From Kribbella flavida DSM 17836 (GTDB lineage Bacteria > Actinomycetota > Actinomycetes > Propionibacteriales > Kribbellaceae): a stretch of DNA of 64,000 bases. Within the stretch, counting starts at the first letter, position 1. Each line of letters starts with the position of its first letter. The DNA lies in the NCBI RefSeq assembly GCF_000024345.1, contig NC_013729.1, forward strand, positions 434,001-498,000, read 5' to 3'. Both the position numbers and the translations under genes were made by a program. This document shows positions 36,185-45,114 of the stretch, piece after piece. The notes beneath the pieces were generated by a model. The model worked only from the letters and a program-made list of their open reading frames with translations, did no database searches and was not told where the DNA came from.

Positions 36185-36931
36185 ATGAACGGTCCGCACA
36201 GCAACGGAAAGACCGACGAGGAGCTCGCCGCCCTGCTGCGGGAGACCTTCGCCGAGCGGGAGAGCCAGGCAGACCAGTTGCCTGCGGCCACCAGCTCGGC
36301 ACCGAACGCCGATCCGGGCCGGGCGCGCCGGCGGCTCAGCCCTGTCGTCCTGGCGGCCGCGGCCGTTGCGCTGGTCCTCGGAGCGGTGATCATCGTTCGG
36401 CAGGCTGCCGAGCCACCGTCCGCCGTACCGCTACCCGCCGCGTCGAGCACGCCGGAAGCGGGCGGGCCGGCCACTCCCAGCGCCGGTACGGCGAGTACTC
36501 CGGCACCGACCACCGACGAGGTCCGGATCTGGGCCGCCACGATCAAGGGAATCCTGGAGCGCGAACCCGGTACTGCGCCGGGGGCACCCGTCTACGTTCT
36601 GGACGCTCCGCACCAGGGGGCCGGCGGCGGCAAGCCCGTCCGCGGCGAACCCTTCACCCCGGCCCAGCAGGACGCGATCGCGGCGGCCCTGCGCCCCGGG
36701 GTCACGCTGAAGTGGATCGCCCAGCGGCCCGCGGCCGACGACCCGTGCGGCCCGGATGCCGGCGGCCCGTACGTCATGGTCGGCCCGATCGTGCGCAAGG
36801 ACGGCCATGCCGAGGTCGGCGTCAACATCTGGCGCGGCTGCCTCGCCGCCCGCTGGCTCACCTTCCGCCTGGACCAAAACGCCACCGACTGGCGGATCAC
36901 CGGCACGGTCGGGCCGGAGGCAGTCGCCTAG
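36185..36931 (+). CDS. Membrane protein, probable partner of the sigma factor
   Basis: 248 aa. A cytoplasmic acidic N-terminus (KTDEELAALLRETFAERE), one transmembrane segment at residues about 55-72 (VVLAAAAVALVLGAVIIV), a Pro/Ala/Thr-rich linker and an external domain (residues about 115-248) with two Cys (DDPCGPDAGG, WRGCLAARW). The position and topology suggest an anti-sigma factor, but no zinc-binding HxxxCxxC is present. Its TAG stop interlocks with the stop of the opposing hydrolase at CTAG (36928-36931). Confidence 0.75.
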   Translation: MNGPHSNGKTDEELAALLRETFAERESQADQLPAATSSAPNADPGRARRRLSPVVLAAAAVALVLGAVIIVRQAAEPPSAVPLPAASSTPEAGGPATPSAGTASTPAPTTDEVRIWAATIKGILEREPGTAPGAPVYVLDAPHQGAGGGKPVRGEPFTPAQQDAIAAALRPGVTLKWIAQRPAADDPCGPDAGGPYVMVGPIVRKDGHAEVGVNIWRGCLAARWLTFRLDQNATDWRITGTVGPEAVA

Positions 36932-37872
36932 GGCGTGTCCCCTTCGGTGGCAAGCGGGGTCGTAGGGGAGACGCCGGGAAGCCAGTCGAGCAGGAGCTGG
37001 TTGAACTGCTCCGGCGCTTCCTCGTGCGGAAAGTGGCCGACGGTGGTCAGCAGCTCGTAGCGCAGCGGGCCCGTGACGTACTGCGCGGGCGTCACGCTGG
37101 CCGCCGGAGCGACGGCGCCGTCCAGGCCGCCGTGGATCTGCAGCACCGGTACGCCGATCGGCTCGCGCATCCGGGTCGAGTAGCGGCGGCCGTCAGAGCG
37201 CAGACGGGAGCGGACGAACCACCGGTGGTACTCCAGCGCGCAGTGCGGCGCCGGCCAGACCTGCAGCGCCGCGCGGTACCGGCGGGACGCCTCGGCGTCC
37301 GGGAAGTCGCCGCCGGCCGCGGACCAGGCGCGCAGCAGCTGCTCGATGTGGATGCCGTCGTGGGCGAGCAGCCGGCGTTCCGGCAGGATCGGCAGCTGGA
37401 ACCAGCCCATCTGGACCGCGGCCCGCAGCTGCCCCGAGGTCAGCAGCATCAACGGATGCGGAGCCGCCACCGCCGCGACCGCCCGGACCTGGCGCGGAGC
37501 CAGCACCGCCGCCGACCAGGCGACGAATCCGCCCCAGCCGTGCCCGACCACGACGGCGTCACTCGCGCCGAGCGACCGGATCACGCCGGACACGTCGGCC
37601 GACACCGTGAACGGGTCGTAGCCGCGCGGCGTCTTGTCGCTCGCGCCGTAGCCGCGCAGGTCCATCGCGACCGCGCGGTACCCGGCGGCGGCGACCACCG
37701 GCAGCTGATGCCGCCAGGCCCACCAGAACTCCGGGAAGCCGTGCAGGAAGAGCACCAGGGGAGCGTCGGCCGTACCGCACTCGGCGACGTGGAACCGTGC
37801 CCCGTTGGCCGCGACCAGCGAGTGCGACCAGGGCCCGTCGACGAGCAGGTCGGAGACGCCGGCGGGGCTCAG
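36928..37872 (-). CDS. Alpha/beta hydrolase (epoxide-hydrolase-like), probable CTG start
   Basis: 314 aa if read from CTG 37872. Core motifs: LFLHGFPEFWWAWRHQ (HG-x-P oxyanion site), DLRGYGASDKTPRGYDPF, nucleophile elbow VVGHGWGGFVAWS, and the final His in TVGHFPHEE. The Asp nucleophile position of epoxide hydrolases is GHGWGG here (W for the acid), so the catalytic type is uncertain. The frame continues 39 codons upstream of the first GTG (37755) with good coding bias (HSLVAANGARFHVAECGTAD), and the only start there is CTG overlapping the holin stop (CTGA). The GTG start would cut off the first beta strands. Confidence 0.75.
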   Translation of the reverse strand: MSPAGVSDLLVDGPWSHSLVAANGARFHVAECGTADAPLVLFLHGFPEFWWAWRHQLPVVAAAGYRAVAMDLRGYGASDKTPRGYDPFTVSADVSGVIRSLGASDAVVVGHGWGGFVAWSAAVLAPRQVRAVAAVAAPHPLMLLTSGQLRAAVQMGWFQLPILPERRLLAHDGIHIEQLLRAWSAAGGDFPDAEASRRYRAALQVWPAPHCALEYHRWFVRSRLRSDGRRYSTRMREPIGVPVLQIHGGLDGAVAPAASVTPAQYVTGPLRYELLTTVGHFPHEEAPEQFNQLLLDWLPGVSPTTPLATEGDTP

Positions 37873-38282
37873 TCGCCCTTCCCGATCGCCCTGAGCGCCT
37901 CGACCGACTCCTTCGAGGTCTCGATCGCGCGCTGCGGACCCTTCGCCTTGCCGAGCTGGTTCTTGCCGACCAGCACCAGCACCGCGGCGATCACCAGGTA
38001 GAGCACGGCCACGATGACAAAGGCCAGCGCCGGGTGGATGCCCAGCGCGCTCACCCCGTACGCCGCGGCGATCGACAGCAGGATGATCGCCAGCAGGCCG
38101 AGGAACGCGGCACCGCCGAACATTCCCGCGCCCGTACCGGCCGCCACCGCCGTCTTCTTCAGCTCCGCCTTGCCCAGCTCGATCTCGCTGCGCACCAGGC
38201 TGGACAGGTCCCGGCTGGCGTTCGCGACCAGCTGCCCGACCGTGGGCTCGTCCTGGTCCTGCCCCGTCGATCCCATCGACAT
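37869..38282 (-). CDS. Phage-holin-family membrane protein (DUF1469-type)
   Basis: 137 aa. A helical N-terminus (LVANASRDLSSLVRSEIELG) followed by two transmembrane segments (GAAFLGLLAIILLSIAAAYG and LAFVIVAVLYLVIAAVLVLV) and a charged tail. This is the actinobacterial holin-X/DUF1469 pattern; it is a chromosomal gene, not a prophage sign. AAGGAG precedes the ATG. The hydrolase gene follows with a 4-bp overlap. Confidence 0.85.
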   Translation of the reverse strand: MSMGSTGQDQDEPTVGQLVANASRDLSSLVRSEIELGKAELKKTAVAAGTGAGMFGGAAFLGLLAIILLSIAAAYGVSALGIHPALAFVIVAVLYLVIAAVLVLVGKNQLGKAKGPQRAIETSKESVEALRAIGKGD

Positions 38283-38407
38283 GGCACTCCTTCCGTCCGT
38301 GTGCCCGACCCTACCGCCGCGTACTCCGATCAGCTCGTACCCCGCACCCACGCGCCGTACGCCGATGGGCCGGACCGTGGACCAGGAGACGTGCCGGCAG
38401 CAGCGGA

Positions 38408-39622
38408 TCAGTCGTCGGCGTACACCCGGTTGCGGCGGAACAGCAGTCCGGCGGCGATCAGCGCGGCCAGCAGCGACCCGATCAGCACGGCGGCCTTGGC
38501 CCGCTCGGTCTGGGCCACGTCGTCGCCGAAGGCCAGCTGAGCGATCAGCAACGCGACAGTGAAGCCGATGCCCGCCAGCACCGAGACCGCGCCGACGTCG
38601 CGCCAGGCGAGGTCGGAGTTCAGCTCCGCCCGGGTGAACCGCGCGGTCAGCCAGGCCCCGCCGAAGACGCCGAGGAACTTGCCGGCGATCAGACCGGCGA
38701 CGATGCCGATGGCGACCGGGTCGGTGAGCATCTCCCGGACCGCGTCTCCGCTCAGCGTGACCCCGGCGGCGAACAGCGCGAACAGCGGCACCGCCAGTCC
38801 TGCGGACCAAGGGCGCAACCGGTGCTCGATCCGCTCCGCCGGGGCGTGCTTCTCGCCCGGATCGGCGACCACCCGGGTGGCCAGCCCGAGCGCGACGCCC
38901 GCGATGGTCGCGTGAATGCCCGACTCGTGCATGAACCACCACGCCCCGAGTGCGACCGGCACGTACAGCAGCGGCGTCCGGAAGCGGAAACGCTGCAGCA
39001 GGTAGTAGACGCCGACCAGCGCGAGTGCGGCGAGCAACGCGAAGAGGTGGAAGCCGTGCGAGAAGAACACCGCGATGACCAGGATCGCGCCGAAGTCGTC
39101 GACCACCGCCAGCGTGAGCAGGAACGCTCGCAGAGCTCCCGGCAGCGACGATCCGACGATCGCCAGCACCGCGAGCGCGAACGCGATGTCGGTCGCCGTC
39201 GGCACCGCCCAGCCCGACGTCCGGCCGCCGTCCGCGGTCAGGTTCACCAGCAGGTAGATCATTGCCGGAAGCACCATTCCGGCGATTGCGGCGACCACCG
39301 GGACCACCGCCTCACCGAGTTTCGACAGCGTGCCGACGACCAGCTCGCGCTTGAGCTCGACGCCGGCCAGGTAGAAGAACAGCGCCAGCGCGCCGTCGGC
39401 GGCCCAGGCCTCCACGGTCAGCGGACCGAGGGGGGCCTCGCGGAGGTGGTGGTACGCGTCCTGCCAGGGTGAGTTGGCCCAGATCAGCGCGATGACGGCG
39501 GCGCCGAGCAGCAGCAGGCCGCCGGTGGTCTCGGCGCGCAGGGTGTCGGCCAGGAAGGCGCGCTCGGACCCGAGGACCCGAGGAAAGGCGCGACGGCGGC
39601 GGGCGCGAACGGTTGGCGGCAT
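38408..39622 (-). CDS. nhaA: Na+/H+ antiporter NhaA
   Basis: 404 aa with about 12 hydrophobic segments. The ion-binding Asp pair is in LAVVDDFGAILVIA (about residue 175), preceded by GWAVPTATDIAFALAVLAI, both diagnostic for NhaA. It exchanges sodium (or lithium) ions for protons. The ATG at 39622 has AAAGG 7-11 nt upstream. The leader of about 90 nt carries a hairpin motif that recurs upstream of the CBS/NhaD genes; TAGACT at 39720-39725 is a possible -10 box. Confidence 0.95.
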   Translation of the reverse strand: MPPTVRARRRRAFPRVLGSERAFLADTLRAETTGGLLLLGAAVIALIWANSPWQDAYHHLREAPLGPLTVEAWAADGALALFFYLAGVELKRELVVGTLSKLGEAVVPVVAAIAGMVLPAMIYLLVNLTADGGRTSGWAVPTATDIAFALAVLAIVGSSLPGALRAFLLTLAVVDDFGAILVIAVFFSHGFHLFALLAALALVGVYYLLQRFRFRTPLLYVPVALGAWWFMHESGIHATIAGVALGLATRVVADPGEKHAPAERIEHRLRPWSAGLAVPLFALFAAGVTLSGDAVREMLTDPVAIGIVAGLIAGKFLGVFGGAWLTARFTRAELNSDLAWRDVGAVSVLAGIGFTVALLIAQLAFGDDVAQTERAKAAVLIGSLLAALIAAGLLFRRNRVYADD

Positions 39623-39629
39623 GGAAAGG

Positions 39630-39700
39630 CCTTTCGATCCGGGGTCGGTCGGACGACTCGCCGACCAGGCTTCCCGGCACACCGTGTTGCGCTGTGGATT
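39630..39700 (-). ncRNA. Candidate structured leader RNA of nhaA
   Basis: On the minus strand GCCGGGAAGCCTGGTCGGC (39660-39678) can pair GCCG/CGGC around a conserved loop GGAAGYCTGGT. It is followed by a second small stem GTCG-TC-CGAC. The same 19-nt motif with one change is found in the opposite direction at 39782-39800. The repeat of the loop sequence in front of two cation transport genes suggests a cis-regulatory RNA. I cannot assign it to a known family by eye; an nhaA-I-like ion riboswitch is a possibility. Confidence 0.4.
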
Positions 39701-39769
39701 CAGTTGCACGTTCAGCACCAGTCTAGGTGATGAACGGTCGTTGCGCCGGGCCCCTCGATGGGAGAGGCT

Positions 39770-39846
39770 GGCCGCCGGAGCGCCGGGAAGTCTGGTCGGC
39801 AGTGCCCGTCCCCGCGGGGGTACGGGCTGGTCGACGATCCTGGAGG
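39770..39846 (+). ncRNA. Candidate structured leader RNA of the CBS/NhaD unit
   Basis: GCCGGGAAGTCTGGTCGGC (39782-39800) is the plus-strand twin of the motif before nhaA. Here the second stem is different in sequence but longer (GCCCGT/ACGGGC, 39804-39809 with 39822-39827, closing CCCCGCGGGG). The CBS start is 141 nt downstream. The 319-bp interval 39623-39941 holds only these two elements and promoter sequence. Confidence 0.4.
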
Positions 39847-39941
39847 CGCTGTGACCCGGTCCGAGCTCTGGCAGCTGGTTGTGAGCGAACTCACCCCGAG
39901 GAAGTTGTGCGGCGTATCGTGCCGGTGTGCACGGAGAACAG

Positions 39942-40373
39942 ATGGCCGAGCAGTTTCCGGTGGTCGGTCTGGACAGCGATGCGCGCGAGGCAGTCGAGCT
40001 GCTGGCCTCGCGGCGGCTGCCCGGACTGATCGTGGTCGACGAGAAAGGCAGCCCGCACTCGGTGCTGCCGGCGTCCCAGGTGGTGCGTTTCCTGGTGCCG
40101 AGCTACGTGCAGGACGACCCGTCGCTGGCGCGGGTGATCGACGAGTCGCTGGCCGACCAGGTGGCCGACAAGCTGGCCGGGGTCACGGTGCGCAAGCTGC
40201 TGCCGTCGCAGCCCGCGGAGCTGCCGGTGGTGAAGCACGACGACACCGTGCTGGAGGTGGCGGCGATCATGGCGCGGCTGCGCTGCCCGTTGGTGGCCGT
40301 GGTGAAGAACAAGGAGATCATCGGCGCGATCACGGCGTCCCGGCTGCTCGAGCTGGTCGTCTCGCCGCACTGA
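39942..40373 (+). CDS. CBS-domain protein
   Basis: 143 aa made of a pair of CBS motifs ([20 protein letters not shown] and [21 protein letters not shown]). Such modules bind adenine nucleotides and regulate channels or enzymes. It precedes an ArsB/NhaD permease by 88 bp and probably regulates it. ATG at 39942 is preferred over an in-frame GTG 15 bases earlier because GGAG lies 7 nt before the ATG. Confidence 0.85.
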   Translation: MAEQFPVVGLDSDAREAVELLASRRLPGLIVVDEKGSPHSVLPASQVVRFLVPSYVQDDPSLARVIDESLADQVADKLAGVTVRKLLPSQPAELPVVKHDDTVLEVAAIMARLRCPLVAVVKNKEIIGAITASRLLELVVSPH

Positions 40374-40380
40374 TTCCCGG

Positions 40381-40440
40381 GCCGGCGACCTGTCGGTACG
40401 GCGTACCGGCGCCGGCGACCCGGCTTGCCGGTGTACCGGC
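40381..40440. repeat. 30-bp imperfect tandem duplication
   Basis: GCCGGCGACC at 40381 and 40411 begins two abutting 30-bp units that both end in GTACCGGC; the middle thirds differ. It lies between the CBS gene and the permease gene and may form competing hairpins in the mRNA. Confidence 0.6.
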
Positions 40441-40461
40441 GCGCTGCAGGCAGGTGGCCCG

Positions 40462-41751
40462 ATGACCATCATCGCGGTGGTCGTGTTCGTCGTCGCCTAC
40501 GTGCTGATCGCGACCGAGTGGACCCACAAGCTGCTGGCGGCGCTCGGCGGTGCCGCCGTACTGCTCGCGCTCGGGGTGACGGACTCCGAGCACGCGTTCT
40601 ACTCCCACGAGACCGGCGTCGACTGGGACGTCATCTTCCTGCTGCTGGGCATGATGGTGATCGTCGGCATCCTGCGCCGGACCGGCGTCTTCGAGTACAT
40701 CGCGATCTGGGCCGCGAAACGGGCCAAGGGCTCGCCGCTGCGGGTGATGCTGCTGCTGACGATGATCACCGCGGTCGCGTCGGCGTTCCTGGACAACGTG
40801 ACCACGGTGCTGCTGATCGCCCCGGTCACGCTGCTGGTCTGCGACCGGCTCGGCATCAACCCGGTGCCGTTCCTGATCGCCGAGGTGATGGCGTCCAACA
40901 TCGGCGGCGCCGCGACGCTGATCGGTGACCCGCCGAACATCATCATCGCGAGCCGCTCCGGCCTGACCTTCAACGACTTCCTGGTCCACATGGCGCCGCT
41001 GGTGCTGATCGTGCTGGTGGTGTTCTGCCTGGTGGTGCCGTGGCTGTTCCGCGGGTCGTTCGAGGTGGATCCGGACAAGGTCGAGAACGTGATGCGGCTC
41101 AACGAGCGGGAGGCGATCGAGGACCGGACGCTGCTGATCAAGTGCGGCCTGGTGCTGCTCGGCGTGTTCGCCGGCTTCATCGGCCACTCGGTGTTGCACG
41201 TCGAGCCGTCGGTGGTCGCGCTGCTCGGCGCCGGCGTGCTGGTGCTGATCTCCGGCGTGGCGACCAAGGACTACATGAGCAGCGTGGAGTGGCAGACGCT
41301 GCTGTTCTTCGCCGGGCTGTTCATCATGGTCGGCGCGCTGGTGAAGACCGGCGTCATCGGCGACCTCGCGCAGCAGGTGCAGGCGCTCACCGAGGGCCGG
41401 GCGCTGCTCGCCGTGATGCTGATCCTGGGGGTCTCGGCCGTGCTGTCCGGCATCGTCGACAACATCCCGTACGTCGCGACGATGAGCCCGGTGGTGCTGG
41501 AACTGACCAAGGGCATCCCCGACCCGGTGCAGGCCGAGGCGCTGTGGTGGGCGCTGGCGATCGGCGCCGACTTCGGAGGCAACGCGACCGCCGTCGGTGC
41601 GAGCGCCAACGTCGTCGTGATCGGCCTGGCTCTGCGTGCCGGCCACCCGATCAGCTTCTGGGAGTTCACCCGCAAGGGGGTGGTGATGACCGCGATCACC
41701 ATCCTGATCGCCGCTCCCTACCTGTGGTTGCGCTACTTCGTCCTGGCCTGA
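40462..41751 (+). CDS. ArsB/NhaD-family (SLC13-like) ion transporter
   Basis: 429 aa with about 11 transmembrane segments. The two family signatures are [20 protein letters not shown] and [19 protein letters not shown] in the first half, and [20 protein letters not shown] with [17 protein letters not shown] in the second, the inverted repeat of the ion transporter superfamily. Substrate is Na+/H+ or an oxyanion; no ars genes are near, so NhaD-type antiport is favoured. Follows the CBS gene in the same direction. Confidence 0.88.
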   Translation: MTIIAVVVFVVAYVLIATEWTHKLLAALGGAAVLLALGVTDSEHAFYSHETGVDWDVIFLLLGMMVIVGILRRTGVFEYIAIWAAKRAKGSPLRVMLLLTMITAVASAFLDNVTTVLLIAPVTLLVCDRLGINPVPFLIAEVMASNIGGAATLIGDPPNIIIASRSGLTFNDFLVHMAPLVLIVLVVFCLVVPWLFRGSFEVDPDKVENVMRLNEREAIEDRTLLIKCGLVLLGVFAGFIGHSVLHVEPSVVALLGAGVLVLISGVATKDYMSSVEWQTLLFFAGLFIMVGALVKTGVIGDLAQQVQALTEGRALLAVMLILGVSAVLSGIVDNIPYVATMSPVVLELTKGIPDPVQAEALWWALAIGADFGGNATAVGASANVVVIGLALRAGHPISFWEFTRKGVVMTAITILIAAPYLWLRYFVLA

Positions 41752-41785
41752 TCCCGGCGACGTGGGGCGCGTCGGCTTGCGCGCC

Positions 41786-41822
41786 GTTGAACACTCGTTT
41801 AACGTCTTGAACATGCGTTCAA
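41786..41822 (+). promoter_or_regulatory. Tandem operator and -10 box of the TetR gene
   Basis: Two palindromes lie exactly 20 bp apart (two helical turns): GTTGAAC-ACTC-GTTTAAC (41786-41803, one mismatch) and TTGAAC-ATGC-GTTCAA (41807-41822, perfect). The -10 box TAACGT (41800-41805) lies between them and the second palindrome covers the ATG. A bound TetR dimer pair would block the promoter. Confidence 0.75.
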
Positions 41823-42484
41823 CCGAGCCGTCCCGCGGCTCGGCCGAGGCTGCCTCGGTCGAGCGGATCCGTGACGCCGCGATCGTGCGTTTCGGTCGGG
41901 ACGGGTTCTCGGCCGGGCTGCGGGTGATCGCGGCAGACGCGGGAGTGACCGCGGGGCTGGTCGTGCACCACTTCGGCTCCAAGGGCGGCCTGCGCCAAGC
42001 GTGCGACGAGCATGTGCTGAGCGTCATCCGGGCGGAGAAGCTCAAGGCGGCCACCACGGGCAGCGCGGCCGGGATGATCGCCCAATTGGCGGAGGTCGAG
42101 CAGTTCGCGCCGATGGCGCTGTACGCGGTGCGCAGTCTGCAGACCGGCGGCCGGCTCGCCACCGAGTTCGTCGAGCAGATGGTCCGCGACGCCGAGCAGT
42201 ACCTCGCCGCGGGCGTCGAGGCCGGCGTGATCAAGCCGAGCCGGGACCCGGCCGCCCGGGCCCGGTACCTGGCCTACCAGAGCCTGGGCAGCCTGTTGCT
42301 CTGGGCAACCATCAGGTCGGACGCGCTGACCGGCGACTTCGCCGCGGCCCTGCGCGAGCTGTCGGACGAGGTCACCCCGCCCGCGCTGGAGCTGTTCACC
42401 CAAGGGTTGTTCGTCGACCGCTCGATGCTGGACGACTACCTGATGTACGTGCCCGATCCGCCGGTCGGTCCCGCCGCACCGTAG
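41813..42484 (+). CDS. TetR family repressor
   Basis: 223 aa. Residues about 18-62 are the TetR helix-turn-helix ([39 protein letters not shown]; in parts [16 protein letters not shown]). The C-terminal helical domain binds an unknown ligand. The gene is followed by an ABC transporter pair, so it probably represses itself and that exporter until a drug is sensed. TAACGT 7 nt before the ATG points to a leaderless mRNA. Confidence 0.9.
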   Translation: MRSTEPSRGSAEAASVERIRDAAIVRFGRDGFSAGLRVIAADAGVTAGLVVHHFGSKGGLRQACDEHVLSVIRAEKLKAATTGSAAGMIAQLAEVEQFAPMALYAVRSLQTGGRLATEFVEQMVRDAEQYLAAGVEAGVIKPSRDPAARARYLAYQSLGSLLLWATIRSDALTGDFAAALRELSDEVTPPALELFTQGLFVDRSMLDDYLMYVPDPPVGPAAP

Positions 42485-42523
42485 CGCCACGGCGATCCCT
42501 CGCCCCCTCCGCACGACATCACG

Positions 42524-42543
42524 CCGGGGAGATCTCTCCCCGG
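42524..42543 (+). promoter_or_regulatory. Perfect palindrome before the ABC gene
   Basis: A 20-bp exact palindrome with CCGGGGAGAT half-site, 23 nt before the ABC ATG. In RNA it would give an 8-bp stem with a GATC-type tetraloop (partial attenuator); in DNA it could be an operator. Confidence 0.55.
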
Positions 42544-42566
42544 ATTCACCCAGAAGAGGTTCAGCG

Positions 42567-43475
42567 ATGACTGCCGCCCTGGAGATCCGGCAACTGCACA
42601 AGTCCTTCGGTCAGGTGAAGGCCCTCGACGGCCTCGACCTGGTTGTTCAGCCCGGCCAAGTGGCCGGGTTCCTCGGCCCGAACGGCGCCGGCAAGTCCAC
42701 CACCATCCGTATCCTGCTCGGCCTGCTTCGCGCCGACGCGGGCACCGTCGAGGTGCTCGGTCTGCACCCCTGGAACGACGCGGTCGAGCTGCACCGGCGG
42801 CTCGCCTACGTCCCCGGCGACGTCAGCCTGTGGCCGAGCCTCACCGGCGGCGAGGCCATCGACCTGCTCTGCCGGCTGCGCGGCGGCGCCGATCCAGCCC
42901 GCAAGGAGGCGCTGCTCGAGCGGTTCGAGCTCGATCCGACGAAGAAGGGCCGCACGTACAGCAAGGGGAACCGGCAGAAGGTCGCGCTGGTCGCCGCGCT
43001 GGCTGCCGATGTCGAACTGCTGGTGCTCGACGAGCCGACGTCCGGCCTGGACCCGTTGATGGAGACCGTCTTTCAGGACTGCATCGCCGAGGTGAAGGCG
43101 GCCGGCCGGTCCGTCCTGCTGTCGAGCCACATCCTGGCCGAGGTGGAGAAGCTCTGTGACACCGTGACGATCATCCGGGCCGGCCAGGCGGTGCAGTCCG
43201 GCACCCTGGCCGAGCTCCGGCACCTGACGCGGACCAGCTTCACCGCGACCGTCGCCGGTGGCGCTGAGGTGCTGGCCGCCCTGCCGGGGATCCACGACCT
43301 GCGGCAGGGCAACGGCGAGCTGCGCTTCGACGTCGACCACGAGCACCTGGCGGCCGCCGTCCAGGCGCTGGGAACGCTCGGTGTACGCAGCCTGACCAGC
43401 GCTCCGCCGTCGCTGGAGCAGCTGTTCCTGCGCCAGTACGGTGAGCGCCTGGTGCCCGAGGAGGTCGGCTCGTGA
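42567..43475 (+). CDS. ABC transporter ATP-binding protein
   Basis: 302 aa. Walker [11 protein letters not shown] (about residue 37), Q-loop region, signature [15 protein letters not shown] (a YSKGxRQ variant typical of drug exporters), Walker [14 protein letters not shown] and H-loop [12 protein letters not shown]. The C-terminal 80 residues are the extension of DrrA-like ATPases. It energises the permease that overlaps it by 4 bp (GTGA). Probably exports a hydrophobic toxic compound. Confidence 0.93.
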   Translation: MTAALEIRQLHKSFGQVKALDGLDLVVQPGQVAGFLGPNGAGKSTTIRILLGLLRADAGTVEVLGLHPWNDAVELHRRLAYVPGDVSLWPSLTGGEAIDLLCRLRGGADPARKEALLERFELDPTKKGRTYSKGNRQKVALVAALAADVELLVLDEPTSGLDPLMETVFQDCIAEVKAAGRSVLLSSHILAEVEKLCDTVTIIRAGQAVQSGTLAELRHLTRTSFTATVAGGAEVLAALPGIHDLRQGNGELRFDVDHEHLAAAVQALGTLGVRSLTSAPPSLEQLFLRQYGERLVPEEVGS

Positions 43476-45082
43476 CCGGCCCCCGCGACAGTCTCACCGG
43501 TACCGGCCACCTGATCCGGCTCGCGCTGCGCCGCGACCGGGTGAAGCTGCCGATCTGGGTGCTGGCCATCGGCCTGGGCATGCAGTACGCCGTCAGCGCG
43601 CTCGGCACCGTCTACTCGACCCCGCAGGAACGTCAGGTCCGGGCCGAACTGATGGAGTCACCGGCCGCCACGATGATGTCGGGCCCGGGGTACGGGCTGA
43701 ACGACTACACGCTCGGCGCGATGATCAGCAACGAGATGGTGCTCTGGCTGGCGATCCCGGCCGCGATGATGAGCATCTTCCTGGTGATCCGGCACACCCG
43801 CTCGGAGGAGGAGACCGGGCGTGCGGAGCTCGTTCGCTCGGCCGTGGTCGGGCGGCACGCTGCGCCGGTCGCCGCCCTGGTGCTCGCTGTGGCGGCCAAC
43901 GCCGGTATCGCACTGCTCACCGCGTTGGCCTTGATCGGTGGAGATCTGGCGGCTGCCGACGCGTTCGCGGTCGGTCTCGGCCTCGGACTGACCGGTCTGG
44001 TCTTCGCCGGGGTCGCGACGGTGACCGCCCAGCTGACCGAGCACGCCAGGTCCGCGTCCAGCATGGCGATGGCGGTGCTCGGTGCGGCGTTCCTCGTGCG
44101 GGCGATCGGGGACGCGGCCGGTCCGGGCGGCAGCCTGCTGTCCTGGTTCTCGCCGCTGGCGTGGGTCCAGCAGCAACGGCCGTTCGTCGATCTGCGCTGG
44201 TGGCCGTTGCTGCTCCCGCTCGTGCTGGTCGCGGCTATGACAGCGCTGGCGTATGCGCTCTCGGCGCGCCGGGACGTCGGTGCGGGGCTGCTGCGAGCCA
44301 GGCTCGGCCGGCCGACGGCGCCGCGGTCGTTGTCGAGTCCGTTCGGCCTCGCCGTTCGCCAGCAGCGCACATCGGTGATCGGCTGGGCGATCGGCCTGTT
44401 GGTGTTCGCGGTGCCCACCGGCTCGCTGAGCGACTCGGTCACCGAGGCGGCGCTGGAGAACCCGGACATGGCCGAGGTCTTCACCGCCAACGGGCAGGAG
44501 CCCACCGACGGCTTCTACGCGACGATGGCGATGTTCTTCGCCTTGCTCATCGCTGCCTTCGCGGTCACCTCGGTCCTGCGGCTGCGGTCCGAGGAGCGCA
44601 CCGGTCATGCCGAGGCGGCGCTGGCCACGGCGGTCAGCCGGCGTCAGTGGGTCTCGGCCTGGCTGGGCGTCACCGTGCTCTCCTCGGTGGTCCTGCTCGT
44701 GGTCAGCGGACTCGGAGTGGGATTGGGAGCGCTGAGCGGAGACGCCCCGACCGGCGTTGTCGGCGAGGTACTCCTGGCAACCTTGGCCTTCTTCCCGCCG
44801 GTGCTGGTGGTCGTGGGCCTGGCCGCCGCCCTGTTCGGGCTGCGCGCCGGGCTGGCGATGTGGGCGTGGGCGCTGGTCGGCTACGCCTTCTTGTTCGGCA
44901 TGTTCGGTGCCCTGCTCGACCTGCCGGCGGTCTTCACCGAGCTGTCGCCGTTCAGCCACCTCACCGTGATGCCGCTGGACCGGATCGGCGCCTTGCCGCT
45001 CGTCACCCTGTCCGCCGTCGCCGCCGTCCTGGTCCTGGCCGGTGGCCTGCTCTTCCGCCGGCGCGACCTCGACCTGCGCTGA
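43472..45082 (+). CDS. ABC transporter permease (antibiotic-export type)
   Basis: 536 aa. About 12 transmembrane segments in two halves, each starting with a short soluble stretch ([20 protein letters not shown] and [20 protein letters not shown]). Matches the exporter-of-polyketide-antibiotics permeases of actinomycetes. [20 protein letters not shown] and [20 protein letters not shown] are the conserved cytoplasmic loops, one per half. GTG start overlaps the ATPase gene. Confidence 0.92.
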   Translation: MTGPRDSLTGTGHLIRLALRRDRVKLPIWVLAIGLGMQYAVSALGTVYSTPQERQVRAELMESPAATMMSGPGYGLNDYTLGAMISNEMVLWLAIPAAMMSIFLVIRHTRSEEETGRAELVRSAVVGRHAAPVAALVLAVAANAGIALLTALALIGGDLAAADAFAVGLGLGLTGLVFAGVATVTAQLTEHARSASSMAMAVLGAAFLVRAIGDAAGPGGSLLSWFSPLAWVQQQRPFVDLRWWPLLLPLVLVAAMTALAYALSARRDVGAGLLRARLGRPTAPRSLSSPFGLAVRQQRTSVIGWAIGLLVFAVPTGSLSDSVTEAALENPDMAEVFTANGQEPTDGFYATMAMFFALLIAAFAVTSVLRLRSEERTGHAEAALATAVSRRQWVSAWLGVTVLSSVVLLVVSGLGVGLGALSGDAPTGVVGEVLLATLAFFPPVLVVVGLAAALFGLRAGLAMWAWALVGYAFLFGMFGALLDLPAVFTELSPFSHLTVMPLDRIGALPLVTLSAVAAVLVLAGGLLFRRRDLDLR

Positions 45083-45114
45083 CCCACGCCGTACGGCAGC
45101 TGCCCAGGGTCAGC

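Noticed and set aside
37869..38282. Prophage remnant because of the holin-like gene
   Set aside because: DUF1469/holin-X genes are ordinary chromosomal genes in actinomycetes and no other phage genes are present.
39630..39846. Cobalamin riboswitch
   Set aside because: The GCCGGGAAG start looks similar to part of the B12 box region, but the rest of the consensus and any cobalamin gene are missing.
40462..41751. Arsenite efflux gene arsB
   Set aside because: The family fits, but the CBS partner and lack of ars genes favour an NhaD-type transporter.
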